Source of the DNA: an uncultured Christensenellaceae bacterium | Lineage (GTDB): Bacteria > Bacillota > Clostridia > Christensenellales > UBA3700 | Reading direction: 5' to 3' | Length of the DNA stretch: 34,273 nt | Assembly: GCA_910588015.1 (NCBI GenBank) | Contig: CAJUOK010000014.1 | Coordinates: 1-34,273 of the forward strand | In this document: positions 33,751 to 34,273 of the stretch, piece by piece | Layout: the number at the start of each line of letters is the position of its first letter | Numbering within the stretch: the stretch's first letter is position 1 | Position numbers and translations under genes: made by a program | Notes under the pieces: generated by a model | Databases searched by the model: none | Seen by the model: only the letters and a program-made list of their open reading frames with translations | Told to the model about the DNA's origin: nothing

Positions 33751-34273
33751 ATGACTGCGTTTTTGGCTTTGACAAAACAGTTGATTAAAAACACTTTAAA
33801 ACCTAATTTTAAAGATGAAAAAGAAAAGAAAAAATATATCGGTACGCTTGTCGCGTTGACAGTCTGTCTCGGAATTCCTTATATCTTGATGTTGGTAAGT
33901 ATATTCGGATTGATAAAAGCGTCGGTTGAGCTTGGATATATTGCCGAAATTATGTCGATAGGCTTTTTTGCGAGTCAGATATTGACTTTCTTCTTTGGAC
34001 TTTTTGCTTATATCAACATAATGTATTTTAGCAAAGACAACGAATTTTTATTTACGTTGCCGCTTAAGTCTGTGACGGTATTTTGGGCAAAGTTTATCAC
34101 AATTCTGCTATATGAGTTGATTTTTTCTGTCATAACGGTAATTCCTGTATGCATAGTCGCTATTATTGCAATGGCTACATTGGGAAGTTTCAGCATAGGT
34201 ATTTTGTTGATGATGATTCCCGCGACGATTCTGTTGCCGGCTATGGCGATTTTGGTAATAGCGTTGTTGTCGT
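33751..34273 (+). CDS. ABC transporter permease, 3' end outside window
   Basis: The frame opens with ATG ten bases after GAGGTGG and remains open to the last base, so at least 174 residues are encoded and the end is missing. The sequence begins MTAFLALTKQLIKN, has a basic stretch (DEKEKKKY), then membrane helices at about residues 30-50, 60-95 (with YFSKDNEFLFTLPLK between helices), 105-135 and 145 to the edge. The phrase NEFLFTLPLKS is typical of multi-helix ABC-2-like permeases in Clostridia. It should form the membrane channel for the ATPase immediately upstream. Confidence 0.88.
   Translation, partial: MTAFLALTKQLIKNTLKPNFKDEKEKKKYIGTLVALTVCLGIPYILMLVSIFGLIKASVELGYIAEIMSIGFFASQILTFFFGLFAYINIMYFSKDNEFLFTLPLKSVTVFWAKFITILLYELIFSVITVIPVCIVAIIAMATLGSFSIGILLMMIPATILLPAMAILVIALLS

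Noticed and set aside
1..34273. CRISPR array, tRNA, insertion sequence or prophage
   Set aside because: No regularly spaced repeats, cloverleaf-like segments, transposase motifs or phage structural genes were seen by reading. A tRNA scan and repeat search were not possible here.

Overview
The window reads as chromosomal DNA of an AT-rich, endospore-forming member of the Bacillota, most likely an uncultured Clostridia-type lineage. The evidence is a division and cell wall (dcw) cluster that runs directly into spoIIGA-sigE-sigG, followed by ylmC/ymxH, nrdR and an uninterrupted sigK. Every convincing gene lies on the + strand. No transposase, integrase, phage gene, CRISPR array or tRNA was recognised. 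The assignment to Clostridia is inference from gene content.

Layout. (1) 1-2435: the 3' part of lon (its start is outside the window) overlapping engB, closed by a terminator. (2) 2525-4046: a cysteine-rich hypothetical protein and a metallophosphoesterase. (3) 4047-4459: an AT-rich gene-free stretch with palindromes, ending in a perfect consensus promoter for mraZ. (4) 4460-19098: the dcw cluster, in the order mraZ, rsmH, a Gln/Tyr-rich single-pass membrane protein in the ftsL position, a GNAT acetyltransferase, an spoVD/ftsI-type PBP, murE, mraY, murD, ftsW, murA, ftsQ, ftsA, ftsZ. murF, murG, murC and murB are absent from it. (5) 19177-23352: spoIIGA, sigE, sigG, ylmC-like, nrdR, sigK. (6) 23460-23816: the RNase P RNA gene with consensus promoter and terminator. 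(7) 23862-31427: one giant gene for a three-domain cyclic beta-1,2-glucan synthase-like protein (GT84, GH189-like, GH94). (8) 31529-34273: rarA/mgsA, then an ABC exporter ATPase and the beginning of its permease, cut by the window end.

How the genes work together. mraZ-rsmH to ftsZ supply cytoplasmic peptidoglycan precursors (MurE, MraY, MurD, MurA), the septal synthase pair (FtsW with the PBP) and the division ring (FtsQ, FtsA, FtsZ). The next block holds the sporulation sigma cascade: SpoIIGA is the protease family that activates pro-SigE, SigE is the mother-cell factor expected to transcribe sigK, and a SigE-like promoter is visible in front of sigK. SigG is the forespore factor.

The most striking signal is in translation starts. 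Six genes that begin transcription units (the phosphoesterase, GNAT, ftsA, spoIIGA, the glucan synthase and rarA) have no Shine-Dalgarno sequence. In each, the start ATG lies exactly six bases after a -10 hexamer, four of which are perfect TATAAT. Their mRNAs are therefore predicted to be leaderless. Nearly all other genes in the window have an ordinary Shine-Dalgarno site or overlap the gene before them. A second notable signal is a hairpin plus a nine-codon mini-ORF whose stop overlaps the murA start codon.
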